Shown: positions 6,768 through 6,978 of the stretch, one piece after another
Numbering within the stretch: the stretch's first letter is position 1
Layout: every line of letters begins with the position of its first letter
Source: CAZIDL01 sp964537825
GTDB lineage: Bacteria > Bacteroidota > Bacteroidia > Flavobacteriales_D > CAYVSK01
DNA length: 6,978 nucleotides
Direction: 5' to 3'
Assembly (NCBI GenBank): GCA_964537825.1
Contig: CAZIDL010000098.1
Span: 1-6,978 of the forward strand
The notes under the pieces: generated by a model
The model's database searches: none
The model's input: the letters and a program-made list of their open reading frames with translations, nothing else
Told to the model about the DNA's origin: nothing
Made by a program: the position numbers and the translations under genes

Positions 6768-6978
6768 ATGTTCCCGGAAGACCTCAGATACAGCGTCCAG
6801 AAGCGCCTCCACTCCCTCAAGGGGCAGATCCAAGGGATCGAGGGCATGCTGGAGAAGGACAGGGACCCTGAGCAGATCCTCGAGCAATTCAGGGCGGTTA
6901 GGGAAGGGCTCGCCAACACGGAAAAGGAACTCCTCGACGAGCTCTACCGGAAAGCCCTCGCGCAGAAGATCGTCGAGG
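6768..6978 (+). CDS. CsoR/RcnR/FrmR-like (DUF156) regulator lacking canonical metal ligands; 3' end beyond window
   Basis: The 70 visible residues form the first two helices of the CsoR/RcnR/FrmR fold: RLHSLKGQIQGIEGMLEKDR, then ILEQFRAVREGLAN and LLDELYRKALAQKIVE. The RxxxxxGQIxGI signature and AVR are clear. The family normally binds DNA as a helical oligomer and senses Cu, Ni/Co or formaldehyde through a cysteine at the start of helix 2 and an HxxxC-type (or H/Y) site later. Here the helix-2 cysteine position is Pro34, the histidine position is Leu59, and no Cys occurs in the visible part. It may therefore sense something else, use residues beyond the window, or act without sensing. It starts 12 bases after the preceding stop and is almost certainly co-transcribed. 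An ATG at 6758 is in another frame with no family similarity. Confidence 0.8.
   Translation, partial: MFPEDLRYSVQKRLHSLKGQIQGIEGMLEKDRDPEQILEQFRAVREGLANTEKELLDELYRKALAQKIVE

Noticed and set aside
6261..6887. Minus-strand frame of 208 codons across the metal operon
   Set aside because: It overlaps three recognisable plus-strand genes, and its Arg/Leu-rich translation is a mirror artefact of their codon use.
1..6978. tRNA, rRNA, CRISPR array or transposase genes
   Set aside because: No cloverleaf-like sequence, regularly spaced repeats or transposase motifs were seen on either strand.

Overview
The window looks like chromosomal DNA of a Bacteroidota bacterium, most likely a Flavobacteriales-type marine or environmental lineage with balanced to slightly GC-rich composition. 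Evidence: a secreted multidomain protein ending in a type IX secretion (T9SS) type A sorting domain; a large sensor of the beta-propeller / Y_Y_Y / SpoIIE-phosphatase architecture common in this phylum; and an ArsR regulator plus GDCCVxC mini-protein of the kind I remember from Bacteroidota metal-resistance loci. The finer taxonomy is not supported by anything seen here.

Layout. (1) Positions 1-2972, minus strand: the N-terminal ~990 residues of a membrane sensor-phosphatase (periplasmic propeller, Y_Y_Y domain, one TM helix, coiled coil, start of a SpoIIE/PP2C phosphatase), running off the left edge. Its reading frame is broken by one extra base in the signal peptide. (2) Positions 2973-3705: about 730 bases with no convincing intact gene. 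There are short coding-like stretches on the plus strand (one SPOR-like) and several inverted repeats, suggesting a decayed gene. (3) Positions 3706-5781, minus strand: an intact 691-residue secreted T9SS substrate with two adhesin/MAM-like jelly-roll domains alternating with CARDB-like domains. (4) Positions 5782-6115: a divergent promoter region. (5) Positions ~6116-6978, plus strand: a tightly packed operon of an ArsR/SmtB metal sensor (CVC motif), a 67-residue protein with 11 cysteines (GDCCVxC family) and the start of a CsoR/RcnR-like protein lacking the canonical metal ligands. It runs off the right edge.

How it works together. The right-hand operon is the most coherent functional unit: a thiol-type heavy-metal response (Hg/Cd/Pb-class ion by inference) with a CadC-like sensor, a cysteine-rich, possibly metal-handling, mini-protein and a second regulator-family protein. 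The transporter or enzyme it would serve is not visible and would have to lie beyond 6978. The two large minus-strand genes look unrelated to it and to each other.
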